Source of the DNA: Capnocytophaga stomatis
GTDB taxonomy: Bacteria > Bacteroidota > Bacteroidia > Flavobacteriales > Flavobacteriaceae
NCBI RefSeq assembly: GCF_002302635.1
Contig: NZ_CP022387.1
Span: 434,001-498,000, forward strand
Length of the DNA: 64,000 bases
Direction: 5' to 3'
The position numbers were made by a program, and so were the translations under genes. The notes under the pieces were generated by a model. It made no database searches. It was given only the letters and a program-made list of their open reading frames with translations, and was not told the origin of the DNA. Positions 25,958 to 34,760 of this stretch are shown here, piece after piece. The first letter of the stretch is position 1, and each line of letters begins with the position of its first letter.

Positions 25958-27298
25958 ATGAAGAAACTATTTATTCTATCGCTTGCGACATTGAGCTTTG
26001 TTGCTTGTGAAAAAAAAGAAGCAAACATCATTATCTCCGGAAAAATTAAAAATCATAATGGAGGTAATTTTCATTTAATCGGAGGAAATGATGAGAAAAA
26101 CCTGAAAATTAATCCTGATGGCAGTTTCTCTGATACCCTCAGTAAATCAAGCTATTACACAATTTTCAGCGAAACAGGATTCTACGTTCCTTTATATTTG
26201 GAACAAGGGGATAGACTAAACATTGAAGTCGATTTTTCACAAGTGCCTGCCGAGGTTAAATTTTCAGGAAAAGACACCATTGCAAGTGCTTATTTGCGAG
26301 ATAAAACAAAGCTTGACGGAGATATGCAAGCAGAGTTTTCCGATTTATTTTCAAAAAATCTTGATGAATTCAAAACTTCATTAGCTGATGTTAATAACAA
26401 GTATGCCAATTTCTTAGCTAACTATAAAGGTCTGTCGGACAATTTCGTTTCAGCAGAGAAAAAGTCTATCGAGTACTTCAATTTGCATTTGAAATCTGCC
26501 TATTCACGAGTTCATCAAAGTTTGACGGGAAATAACATTGAAAGCCCAGCTGAATTTGAGGAAGAACTTGCAAAAATAAACTACGATAATGCCGAAGATT
26601 TTGAGCTTTATTCCGGATATGTACGATTGTTAACCGATAATTTCTATTCAAAACTTGATTCAAACGATTCAAATTGGGGTGATTTGGCTGATTATGTACG
26701 TAGTTTAAAATCTGAAAATATCAAAAAACACCTTTCTGAAATTCTGGCTCAAGGGTTATCTGCCGGAAATTCTTCTGAGGTAAATGAAAAAATATTAAGC
26801 GTTGTTAAAGAATTTTCAAAAAAAGAAGATTTGATAAAAGAATCTGAAGCAAAAATTTCACTTTTCCAAAATATAGCTCCGGGAAAACCTTCTCCTACTT
26901 TCGATTTTGAAAATTTTGCAGGCGGCAAAACTTCTCTTGAAAAACTAAAAGGAAAGTTAGTTTATATTGACATTTGGGCAACTTGGTGCATTCCTTGTAT
27001 GAATGAAATGCCTGCTCTTCAAGAACTTGAGAAAGAGTACCACGGAAAAGATGTTGCGTTTGTTAGTATTTCAATTGACCAAGACAAACAAAAATGGATT
27101 GACTTTCAATCAACTAAAAAACCTTCCGGAATTCAATTATATGCTGAATCCGAGGCAGAGCGTGCTTTCTCTGACGCATACGGAATTAAATCTATTCCGC
27201 GTTTTATATTGATTGACAAAAACGGAAATATCATCAGTGCCGATGCTCCAAGACCTTCTAATCCTTCCATTAAAGAACTTATAAATAAGAACTTATAA
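25958..27298 (+). CDS. TlpA-family thiol:disulfide lipoprotein with an N-terminal DUF4369-like domain
   Basis: 446 aa. Lipoprotein signal ends S-F-V-A-C (Cys17). Residues ~22-115 form the beta-rich DUF4369-like domain (I-I-S-G-K-I-K-N-H; Y-L-E-Q-G-D-R-L-N-I-E-V). A helical middle covers ~130-310. Residues ~315-446 are a thioredoxin fold with I-W-A-T-W-C-I-P-C (Cys344, Cys347) and the cis-Pro segment I-K-S-I-P-R-F-I-L. The domain order is a common Bacteroidota one for membrane-anchored disulfide reductases. The redox partner is unknown. Compare the gene at 47760, which has the same plan without cysteines. Confidence 0.92.
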   Translation: MKKLFILSLATLSFVACEKKEANIIISGKIKNHNGGNFHLIGGNDEKNLKINPDGSFSDTLSKSSYYTIFSETGFYVPLYLEQGDRLNIEVDFSQVPAEVKFSGKDTIASAYLRDKTKLDGDMQAEFSDLFSKNLDEFKTSLADVNNKYANFLANYKGLSDNFVSAEKKSIEYFNLHLKSAYSRVHQSLTGNNIESPAEFEEELAKINYDNAEDFELYSGYVRLLTDNFYSKLDSNDSNWGDLADYVRSLKSENIKKHLSEILAQGLSAGNSSEVNEKILSVVKEFSKKEDLIKESEAKISLFQNIAPGKPSPTFDFENFAGGKTSLEKLKGKLVYIDIWATWCIPCMNEMPALQELEKEYHGKDVAFVSISIDQDKQKWIDFQSTKKPSGIQLYAESEAERAFSDAYGIKSIPRFILIDKNGNIISADAPRPSNPSIKELINKNL

Positions 27299-27340
27299 AT
27301 AAAAAAAGGCTATCTGAATTCAGATGGCCTTTTTTTTATT
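27299..27340. terminator. Bidirectional terminator between the TlpA-family gene and the Gfo/Idh gene
   Basis: AAAAAGGC and GCCTTTTT flank the palindrome ATCTGAATTCAGAT, with T and A runs on the two sides. Confidence 0.85.
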
Positions 27341-27345
27341 TCATT

Positions 27346-28308
27346 TCACAATTTTTCAGTAATTTGTTTGGCAATTCGCAATGCTTCTGTGCCTTGTTCC
27401 AATGTAACGATGGGCGTGGTATCGTTATTTATGGCATTAGCGAACTCTTCTAACTCGTCCAAAATGGCATTATTTGCACTTATTTCAGGATTTTCAAAAT
27501 AGATTTGTTTTTTCTGTCCTTCTGCATTTTGCAAAATCATATCAAAATCACCCGGATTTTCAGGAGCATCCTTCATCCGAACGACTTCTACTTTTTTCTC
27601 TAAAAAATCAACGGAAATGTACGCATCTTTCTGAAAAAATCGTGATTTTCGCATATTTTTCAGTGAAATTCTGCTTGCCGTCAAGTTTGCTACACAGCCG
27701 TTTTCAAATTCAATCCGTGCGTTGGCTATATCAGGAGACTGACTGATAACCAAAGCTCCACTGGCAGAAATATGCTTCACTTTTGATTTTACCACACTCA
27801 AAATCACATCTATATCGTGAATCATCAAATCCAACACCACAGGAACGTCCGTACCTCGCGGATTGAATTCAGCCAAACGATGAGCTTCAATGAACATAGG
27901 ATTGGTAATTGTCTCTTTCACAGCAAGAAACGCAGGATTGAAGCGTTCCACGTGACCAACTTGCCCTTTTACATTATGTTTTTTTGCCAAAGCGATGATT
28001 TTCTCGGCTTCTTCAACTGTATTGGCAATGGGTTTTTCTATAAACAGATGTTTTCCTTTTGAAATAATTTTCTCGGCACACTCAAAATGATTCAAAGTTG
28101 GAGTAACAACATCCACTACATCGCAAACCGAAATCAATTCTTCTACGGAATTAAAACTCTGATATCCAAATTCTTCACAAACTTTCTTCGCATTCTCTTG
28201 GTTAGGGTCATAAAAACCCATTAGCTCATATTTTTCCGATTGATTCAATAATCGCAAGTGAATCTTTCCTAAGTGACCTGCACCTAAAACCCCTACTTTC
28301 AGTTTCAT
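27346..28308 (-). CDS. Gfo/Idh/MocA-family NAD(P)-dependent oxidoreductase
   Basis: 320 aa. N-terminal Rossmann domain with G-V-L-G-A-G-H-L-G near residues 6-14, D-V-V-T-P-T-L-N-H and the family E-K-P-I-A-N-T near 95. The C-terminal alpha/beta domain contains D-L-M-I-H-D-I-D, the usual substrate/catalytic segment. Members oxidise or reduce sugars and sugar derivatives; the substrate cannot be named. It stands alone, with its own promoter. Confidence 0.93.
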   Translation of the reverse strand: MKLKVGVLGAGHLGKIHLRLLNQSEKYELMGFYDPNQENAKKVCEEFGYQSFNSVEELISVCDVVDVVTPTLNHFECAEKIISKGKHLFIEKPIANTVEEAEKIIALAKKHNVKGQVGHVERFNPAFLAVKETITNPMFIEAHRLAEFNPRGTDVPVVLDLMIHDIDVILSVVKSKVKHISASGALVISQSPDIANARIEFENGCVANLTASRISLKNMRKSRFFQKDAYISVDFLEKKVEVVRMKDAPENPGDFDMILQNAEGQKKQIYFENPEISANNAILDELEEFANAINNDTTPIVTLEQGTEALRIAKQITEKL

Positions 28309-28329
28309 TATTTTCTATTTTTATAAGGA

Positions 28330-28337
28330 CAAAGATA
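28330..28337 (-). promoter_or_regulatory. -7 box of the Gfo/Idh gene
   Basis: TATCTTTG on the minus strand, 21 nt before the ATG; exact consensus. Confidence 0.6.
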
Positions 28338-28385
28338 TGAAAAATCATAGATATCTAAAAAAATTAAATTATTTTCAAAAAAATG

Positions 28386-28415
28386 TTGTTACATAGCTTT
28401 ATTTTTGTACCTTTG
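28386..28415 (+). promoter_or_regulatory. Promoter of the PatB-type aminotransferase gene
   Basis: TTG (28386-28388), 19-nt spacer, TACCTTTG (28408-28415). It overlaps a TTG at 28405 that would otherwise extend the frame. Confidence 0.65.
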
Positions 28416-28452
28416 GAAACTATTCACAATAATTAATAGCTTTATTACATTT

Positions 28453-29625
28453 ATGACATATAATTTCGATCAAATTAATGACCGTAGTAAAAGTGATGCT
28501 CTAAAATTAGAAGCACTTGAACCTCGTTGGGGAAGAACCGATTTACTTCCTATGTGGATTGCCGATATGGATTTCAAAACGCCTCCTTTTATCATTAATG
28601 CCTTGAAAAAGCGTATGGAATGTGAAATTTTTGGCTATACGGCAAAACCAAAAGCTTGGTATGATTCAATCGTAAATTGGCAAAAACGCCGTTTTGGTTG
28701 GGAAATTACACCTGAGATGATTTCTTTTTCGCCCGGAGTAGTTCCCGCTTTGGCTATGGCGGTGCAAGCTTTTACCAACAAGGGAGATAAAGTATTAATT
28801 CAACAACCTGTTTATCAGCCTTTTTCTCTTGTGATAGAAAATAACGAACGTATTTTGGTAAACAGCCCACTTGAGCTTATCGACGGAAAATATCAAATCA
28901 ATTTCGATAAATTAGAAAAAGACATAAAAGGTTGCAAATTGTTCCTATTCTGCCACCCACACAATCCCGGTGGTCGCGTTTGGACACGTGAAGAACTTGA
29001 AAAAGTAGCACATATCTGCCACAAAAACAACGTTGTAATCGTTTCTGACGAAATTCACGCCGACCTAACTCTACCTCCACACAAACATATTCCTTTTGCA
29101 AGTGTAAGTGAAGAGGCACGAATGAGTACCATTATGTTTGGCTCCCCAAGTAAAGCTTTTAACTTGGCTGGTTTTTCTACTTCGTATGCGGTTATTGAAA
29201 ATCCTGAATTGCGTAAGAAATTTCAAGGTTATGTAGATGGAAATATGCTTGGAGACGGAAATGTATTTGCTTTTCAGACTGTTATCGCTGCATATACGGA
29301 AGGAGAAGAATGGCTGAAACAATTATTAGCTTATATACAAGGAAATATTGATTTTCTTGTGGATTATGTACAAAAACACATTCCAAAAGTAAAAACAATC
29401 GTACCTGAAGCCTCTTATTTGGTATTTTTGGATTTCCGAGAACTGAATCTGTGTCACGAAAGCGTTGTTAGTTTATGTACTGAAAAAGCTTTTCTTGCCC
29501 TAAATGATGGTGCTATGTACGGAAAAGAAGGACAAGGCTTTATGCGTATTAATCTGGCTTGCCCAAGAAGTGTAATTGAAAAAGCACTGAGTCAACTTAA
29601 AAAAGCTGTTGATGATTGTGCATAA
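28453..29625 (+). CDS. PatB/MalY-type PLP enzyme, putative C-S lyase
   Basis: 390 aa from the ATG at 28453. The N terminus M-T-Y-N-F-D-Q and R-W-G-R-T-D-L-L-P-M-W-I-A-D-M-D-F is diagnostic of the MalY/PatB group of class I/II aminotransferase-fold cystathionine beta-lyases. The PLP lysine is Lys234 in S-P-S-K-A-F-N-L-A-G; D-E-I-H-A-D-L holds the pyridine-contact Asp. The likely reaction is alpha,beta-elimination of cystathionine or cysteine conjugates. Upstream in-frame codons back to 28405 lie in the promoter and are rejected. Confidence 0.93.
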   Translation: MTYNFDQINDRSKSDALKLEALEPRWGRTDLLPMWIADMDFKTPPFIINALKKRMECEIFGYTAKPKAWYDSIVNWQKRRFGWEITPEMISFSPGVVPALAMAVQAFTNKGDKVLIQQPVYQPFSLVIENNERILVNSPLELIDGKYQINFDKLEKDIKGCKLFLFCHPHNPGGRVWTREELEKVAHICHKNNVVIVSDEIHADLTLPPHKHIPFASVSEEARMSTIMFGSPSKAFNLAGFSTSYAVIENPELRKKFQGYVDGNMLGDGNVFAFQTVIAAYTEGEEWLKQLLAYIQGNIDFLVDYVQKHIPKVKTIVPEASYLVFLDFRELNLCHESVVSLCTEKAFLALNDGAMYGKEGQGFMRINLACPRSVIEKALSQLKKAVDDCA

Positions 29626-29651
29626 AATTTCTGTAATACAAAATTTAAACG

Positions 29652-29683
29652 AAGCCAAAGACATAAAATCTTTGGCTTTTTTA
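29652..29683 (+). terminator. Terminator after the PatB-type gene
   Basis: Perfect 10-bp stem AAGCCAAAGA / TCTTTGGCTT followed by TTTT. Confidence 0.85.
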
Positions 29684-29702
29684 ATCCTTTTTAAAAATAA
29701 CC

Positions 29703-29710
29703 TATCTTTG
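29703..29710 (+). promoter_or_regulatory. -7 box of the MATE gene
   Basis: TATCTTTG, 20 nt before the GTG start at 29731. Confidence 0.6.
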
Positions 29711-29730
29711 TCCCTTAAAAACCTCATATT

Positions 29731-31116
29731 GTGATTTTAGAAAAGCTTTCAAACTACACAAAAGAATTCAAAAATAACTTCAAAATTGCTTATCCTGTCA
29801 TTTTTGGAATGCTGGGTCACGCCTTCGTGGGATTCATTGACAATATTATGGTGGGAAAAGTAGGTGTTACGGAACTCGCAGCCGTGGCATTGGGAAATAG
29901 TGCTGTTTTTATTGCAATGTCATTCGGAATTGGTTTTTCCACTGCACTTACTCCCCTAATTGCAAAAGCCGACGGAGAAAAAAACAATAAAGAAGCAAAA
30001 GCGTATTTAAAACACGGAATCCTTCTGAATGTTGTTTTGTCACTTATTCTTTTTCTGTTATTATTGTTTGCAAAACCATTGATGTACCTTACGGGGCAGC
30101 CTGAAAACGTGATAAAACTCGCCATTCCCTATACAAATTTAGTTGCGTTTTCATTGATTCCTTTGGGATTTTACGTTGCATTGAAGCAATTTGCTGATGG
30201 TCTTTCCCTTACGAAACAATCAATGTATGTAACTTTAATAGGAAACGTCATCAATGTGGTTCTCAACTATTTATTCATATACGGAAGTTTCGGTTTTCCC
30301 AAGCTGGGGATTATTGGAGCAGGAGTCGGGACTTTAGTTTCTCGTTTTGCAATGCCAATACTTATGTGGTGGATGCTAAAAAATTTAAATAAAACTCGAG
30401 ATTTGGTCACCGGTTTTAATTGGCATGTTTTTGAAATGTCAAAATTTAAAAGAATAACAGCCTTGGGCATACCATCAGCATTACAGATGATTTTCGAAGT
30501 AGGAATTTTCACAACTGCCATCTGGATGAGCGGAATTTTGGGTAAAAACCACCTGTCTGCCAACCAAATAGCGTTAAATTTAGCCACAATGACTTTTATG
30601 GTTGCCAACGGATTAGGTGTAACGGCAATGATTAGAGTTGGAAATCAATTAGGAGCAAGAAATTACTTGAATTTAAGAAGAATTGGTTTTTCTGTATTTT
30701 TATTGGTGCTATTCACACAATCTTTCTTTGCGATTTTATTAGCGATTTTCAGATTTTGGCTGCCTTCCTTATATTTAGATATGGATGATTTCAGCAAATT
30801 AAATAGTAATACTTTAGTTGTTGCCGAAGCTGCTCAATTGCTACTCATCGCGGCTATTTTCCAAATCTCAGACGGATTGCAAGTCAGTGCTTTAGGAGCT
30901 TTAAGAGGCGTACAAGATGTGAAAGCACCGATGTATATTACTTTCGTAGCTTATTGGGTTGTAAGTTTCCCCATTTCCTACTTTTTAGGACTTAAAACCG
31001 AATTAGGAACAATGGGAATTTGGATAGGGCTTCTCGCTGGGCTTACCGTTGCTGCCGTTTGGCTTTTATGGCGTTTTAACCTGATTTCCAAAAGATTAAT
31101 CCTTCAAAATAATTAA
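29731..31116 (+). CDS. MATE-family multidrug/toxin exporter
   Basis: 461 aa integral membrane protein with about 12 hydrophobic helices in two MatE halves. G-M-L-G-H-A-F-V-G-F-I-D-N-I-M-V-G is the conserved first helix; the second half repeats the pattern around S-A-L-Q-M-I-F-E-V-G-I-F. Members export cationic drugs or metabolites using Na or proton gradients. The start is GTG at 29731: the first helix requires this N terminus, and the next Met would delete it. Confidence 0.93.
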   Translation: MILEKLSNYTKEFKNNFKIAYPVIFGMLGHAFVGFIDNIMVGKVGVTELAAVALGNSAVFIAMSFGIGFSTALTPLIAKADGEKNNKEAKAYLKHGILLNVVLSLILFLLLLFAKPLMYLTGQPENVIKLAIPYTNLVAFSLIPLGFYVALKQFADGLSLTKQSMYVTLIGNVINVVLNYLFIYGSFGFPKLGIIGAGVGTLVSRFAMPILMWWMLKNLNKTRDLVTGFNWHVFEMSKFKRITALGIPSALQMIFEVGIFTTAIWMSGILGKNHLSANQIALNLATMTFMVANGLGVTAMIRVGNQLGARNYLNLRRIGFSVFLLVLFTQSFFAILLAIFRFWLPSLYLDMDDFSKLNSNTLVVAEAAQLLLIAAIFQISDGLQVSALGALRGVQDVKAPMYITFVAYWVVSFPISYFLGLKTELGTMGIWIGLLAGLTVAAVWLLWRFNLISKRLILQNN

Positions 31117-31130
31117 AAAACTACAAAAAA

Positions 31131-31167
31131 GAAAAGTTGAGAATTTTGAAAAACTCTCAACTTTTTC
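31131..31167. terminator. Bidirectional terminator between the MATE gene and nagB
   Basis: GAAAAGTTGAGA / TCTCAACTTTTTC around a 12-nt loop, between the two convergent stop codons. Confidence 0.85.
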
Positions 31168-31190
31168 ATTTTATGATTATTTACAACAGA

Positions 31191-33134
31191 TTAAAAAATC
31201 CATCTTTTAAATGCCTCAATTGCAGCATAATCCGCCATACCTAAATCTCTGTAACGTTTGGCAGTTTCGCTGTTTCTTGCTTCGGCACGTTGCCAGAACT
31301 CACGCAAGTCATCTCCTTGGAACATAACTCCATCTTTTTGAGATTGGTGGAAGAAAATAGCTTGACGTTTTTTCAATACCTGTGCAGGGCTCATCGGAAC
31401 AGCCATCTCAATTTCGTGGATATCCCACTCGTGCCAAGCTCCGCGATATAACCAAACCCAGCAATCTTTCATATAATCTTTTGATTTCATTCGTTTTAAT
31501 GCTTCAAAAATAGCATCCAAACAAACTTTATGCGTTCCGTGTGGGTCTGCAAGGTCACCCGCAGCATAAATTTGATGTGGTTTTACTTTCTCAATCAAAT
31601 CCATAATAATTTGAATATCAGCTTCTCCTAACGGACTTTTCTTAATAGCTCCCGTTTCGTAGAAAGGCATATTCAAGAAATGTACTTGATTATCAGGAAC
31701 TCCCTCATAGCGTGTTGCAGCCAATGACTCGTGACGGCGGATATTTCCTTTTAGCATACGCACCGGAAGAGCATCCATCTCGTTGGATTTCTTGTTGTTA
31801 AGTGCATCAATAATTTCTTGAATAACTTTTACATCTCCTCCATTTTCTTTCACAACGTCTTTGAATACTTCTGCAAATTTCAAAGCTTCGTGGTCAGAAA
31901 CGGCGATATTTCCTGATGTTTGGTAAGCAATGTGTACTTCGTGACCTTGCGATACAAGTCGGTCAAACGTTCCTCCCATTGAAATTACGTCATCATCAGG
32001 GTGCGGACTGAAAATAATAACACGTTTTTTGTGAGGATACTCACGCTCAGGACGATGTGAATCATCTGCATTTGGTTTTCCTCCCGGCCATCCTGTAATC
32101 GTATGTTGCAAACGGTTGAACATAGCAATGTTCAAATCGTAAGCAGGTCCTGATTCAGCCAATAATTTTGACATACCATTTTCGTTGTAATCTTTGTCGG
32201 TAAGTTTCAAAATTGTTTTTCCGAGATGCTCGCATAACCAAACGATGGCTTTAGCTTTCAAATCTTCGTTCCACTCGCAATCTGTTACTAACCAAGGAGT
32301 TTTGATACGTGTAAGTTGAGCAGAAGCCTCTGTATCCATCACGAATGTAGCATTTTCGTGTTCTTGCAAATAAGTTGCAGGAACCTCAGAAGAAACTTCT
32401 CCTTCAATGGCTGTTTTTACAATATCTGCCTTGTTGCTTCCCCAAGCCAATAGCACGATTCTTCGAGCTTTCATTACCGTTCTTACCCCCATTGTAACGG
32501 CTTGTTCCGGAACGTTTGCAATTCCGTGGAAAGCTCCTGAGGCATCGGCACGTGTGATGTGGTCTAAGGTGATGATACGAGTTCCTGAATTTCGGTGTGA
32601 ACCCGGCTCATTAAAGCCTATATGCCCGGTTCTGCCAATTCCCAAAAGCTGGAAGTCAATCCCTCCGCACTCTTTGATTTTTTTGTCATAATTTAAACAA
32701 TATTCAACCAACTTTTCTCTTGGCACCATTCCGTCAGGAATATTGATATTTTCCTTCGGAATATCAATGTGATTGAATAAATGTTCGTGCATAAAATACC
32801 AATAACTTTGTACATCATCCTTCTTCATAGGATAATATTCATCCAAGTTAAAGGTAACTACATTTTTGAAGCTAAGCCCTTCTTCCTGATGCAGACGTAC
32901 TAATTCATCATACACCCTAACAGGAGATGACCCCGTAGCTAAACCCAATACACAAGTTTTTCCCTCTGCTTGCTTACTCCTTATCAAATCCGCTATTTCG
33001 TGAGCAACGGCAACAGAAGCCTTTACCGAGTCAGAAAAAATAACATTATGGATTTTCTCAAAACGTGTGTCTTCAAACAATCCTGCTGGTTGATGTTGAA
33101 TGGATTGTTCATTTTTTTGGATAGTTGTACTCAT
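31191..33134 (-). CDS. nagB: Glucosamine-6-phosphate deaminase fused to a PIG-L/LmbE-type domain
   Basis: 647 aa, more than twice E. coli NagB (266). Residues ~30-300 are the deaminase: G-L-A-T-G-S-S-P near 62, F-N-L-D-E-Y-Y with the proton-transfer Asp near 99, and G-R-T-G-H-I-G-F-N-E-P near 168. E. coli NagB has D-G-H in that last motif, so its Asp141 is Thr here, as I recall for other Bacteroidota members. Residues ~370-647 are a PIG-L/LmbE deacetylase-like domain with S-P-H-P-D-D-D near 377, the zinc motif of GlcNAc deacetylases. The reaction is GlcN6P to Fru6P plus ammonia; the second domain may add a deacetylation step (inference). Own promoter. Confidence 0.92.
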   Translation of the reverse strand: MSTTIQKNEQSIQHQPAGLFEDTRFEKIHNVIFSDSVKASVAVAHEIADLIRSKQAEGKTCVLGLATGSSPVRVYDELVRLHQEEGLSFKNVVTFNLDEYYPMKKDDVQSYWYFMHEHLFNHIDIPKENINIPDGMVPREKLVEYCLNYDKKIKECGGIDFQLLGIGRTGHIGFNEPGSHRNSGTRIITLDHITRADASGAFHGIANVPEQAVTMGVRTVMKARRIVLLAWGSNKADIVKTAIEGEVSSEVPATYLQEHENATFVMDTEASAQLTRIKTPWLVTDCEWNEDLKAKAIVWLCEHLGKTILKLTDKDYNENGMSKLLAESGPAYDLNIAMFNRLQHTITGWPGGKPNADDSHRPEREYPHKKRVIIFSPHPDDDVISMGGTFDRLVSQGHEVHIAYQTSGNIAVSDHEALKFAEVFKDVVKENGGDVKVIQEIIDALNNKKSNEMDALPVRMLKGNIRRHESLAATRYEGVPDNQVHFLNMPFYETGAIKKSPLGEADIQIIMDLIEKVKPHQIYAAGDLADPHGTHKVCLDAIFEALKRMKSKDYMKDCWVWLYRGAWHEWDIHEIEMAVPMSPAQVLKKRQAIFFHQSQKDGVMFQGDDLREFWQRAEARNSETAKRYRDLGMADYAAIEAFKRWIF

Positions 33135-33177
33135 TTTTATTTTTTTTGGTTGTATATATCTTGTCTTAAAACGAGGT

Positions 33178-33185
33178 CAAAGGTA
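33178..33185 (-). promoter_or_regulatory. -7 box of nagB
   Basis: TACCTTTG on the minus strand, 43 nt upstream of the ATG. Confidence 0.55.
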
Positions 33186-33356
33186 CAAAATTATTTACAG
33201 ATATGAATAATGAAAAACCATTTATTTTTACAAAATATTAGGAATAACGCTAAAAAAACGTAACTCTGTTAATTAGAGAACATCTCTTTTTCAGCAATCA
33301 ACACTTAATTTTGAATAAATTATCCCCAAAACTCTTTTTTTACAACTATTTTTCCG

Positions 33357-33364
33357 TATATTTG
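33357..33364 (+). promoter_or_regulatory. -7 box of the OmpA-like gene
   Basis: TATATTTG, 29 nt before the ATG at 33394. Confidence 0.55.
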
Positions 33365-33393
33365 CAAAAAAATTTAATTGTAACAATTTATTT

Positions 33394-34539
33394 ATGAAAA
33401 AAATTATTTTATCGGCAATGATAGCTGGAATTGCTATGACTGCCTCTGCACAGGAAAAAGGGCTCAGCCAAAGTAAATTTTTTGACAATTGGCAAATAGG
33501 AGCAAATGTGGGTGGATATGTGCCTACTAAGGGTTATGACTTAATTGAAGATGTTCGTTTGAATTTCGGAGCCGAGTTGAGCAAACAAATCTCTCCCGTA
33601 TTCCGATTGGGTTTTGATGCAAATGCTTACCTAAATGGAAATTGGGAAGAAAGAAATCCTCTTGTTATTGAACACACAAATGTAGCTGTAATTGGTGCAT
33701 TCAATTTAAACAATCTTTTTGCAGGCTACAAAGGCGAACCCCGTAAGTTTGAAGTGGAAGCCTTTGCCGGACCAGGTTGGATGCATCACTTCTTCCAAGG
33801 AGACAATAACAATTACAACACGATGACAACCAAATTTGGAGCTAACTTTATGTACAATTTTGGAGCTAACAAAGCTTGGGCTGTAAAACTCACTCCGTCG
33901 ATTTTATATTTTATTGACACGCCAAGTTCAGACGCAGCTAACAGCCTCAACATCAACCATTCATTATCACAAGTAAACGTTGGTATCGTGTATCGTTTTA
34001 AAGGAAGTAATGGAGCACATCACTTTACCGAAATTGAAGGAAGAAATCAAGCTGAAATTGACCAGTTAAATAACAATATCAATAATTTACGCAATCAAGT
34101 AAGCAGTAAAGAAGGAGAGATTAACAGTGCTCAAGAACGTATCGCTCAACTTGAAAAAGAATTGGAAGAGGCTAAAAACAAAGAACCTGAAATACAAACA
34201 ATAACAAAAACAAAACAAACTTTGGAGTCTGTTGTTACTTTTGGTTTAGGAAAATCTACCGTTGATGCTTCTCAATTACCTAACGTTGAGCGTATTGCCA
34301 CTTATTTGAAAAAATATCCTAATAGCCGTGTGGTTATCAAAGGTTTTGCTTCTCCGGAAGGAAATGAGGAGAAAAACATAGCTTTGGCGAACGCTCGTGC
34401 CGAATCTGTGAAAAAAGTACTTATTGCTCGTTACAAAATTGATGCTAATCGTATTGTAGCACAAGGAAATGGTATCGGTGATATGTTCTCAGAACCAGAA
34501 TGGAACCGAGTAAGTATCGCTACGATAGAAGAAAAGTAA
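33394..34539 (+). CDS. OmpA-family outer-membrane protein with coiled-coil linker
   Basis: 381 aa. Signal peptide 1-19 (ends A-S-A-Q). Residues ~25-205 form a small barrel (aromatic alternating strands, F-E-V-E-A-F-A-G-P-G-W). Residues ~215-265 are a heptad coiled coil rich in Gln/Glu/Asn (I-D-Q-L-N-N-N-I-N-N-L). Residues ~280-381 are the OmpA peptidoglycan-binding domain with V-I-K-G-F-A-S-P-E-G and N-A-R-A-E-S-V-K-K-V. It tethers the outer membrane to murein, possibly as a trimer through the coiled coil (inference). Own promoter and terminator. Confidence 0.92.
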   Translation: MKKIILSAMIAGIAMTASAQEKGLSQSKFFDNWQIGANVGGYVPTKGYDLIEDVRLNFGAELSKQISPVFRLGFDANAYLNGNWEERNPLVIEHTNVAVIGAFNLNNLFAGYKGEPRKFEVEAFAGPGWMHHFFQGDNNNYNTMTTKFGANFMYNFGANKAWAVKLTPSILYFIDTPSSDAANSLNINHSLSQVNVGIVYRFKGSNGAHHFTEIEGRNQAEIDQLNNNINNLRNQVSSKEGEINSAQERIAQLEKELEEAKNKEPEIQTITKTKQTLESVVTFGLGKSTVDASQLPNVERIATYLKKYPNSRVVIKGFASPEGNEEKNIALANARAESVKKVLIARYKIDANRIVAQGNGIGDMFSEPEWNRVSIATIEEK

Positions 34540-34572
34540 CATATTATCTATCATTAAGTTAAAGTAAATATC

Positions 34573-34610
34573 AAGCCATCGGAAAAATAAATTTTCTGAT
34601 GGCTTTTTTG
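34573..34610 (+). terminator. Terminator after the OmpA-like gene
   Basis: Arms AAGCCATCGGAAAA / TTTTCTGATGGCTT with one G-U pair and a following T run. Confidence 0.85.
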
Positions 34611-34706
34611 GTTCTTGATTTCCATCAATCTTCTTTCTCTTCTTTTGAATTTCCTAAAGCAAAAATCTCTATAAAAATGAATTTTCTAAATTATTTCATA
34701 GAAAAA

Positions 34707-34738
34707 TTTGTATTTAATAAATTTTTAAAATAGGTTTG
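34707..34738 (+). promoter_or_regulatory. Promoter of fabD
   Basis: TTTG (34707-34710), 20-nt spacer, TAGGTTTG (34731-34738), 22 nt before the ATG at 34761. Confidence 0.6.
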
Positions 34739-34760
34739 TAAAAATAAAATTTAATTGAAT

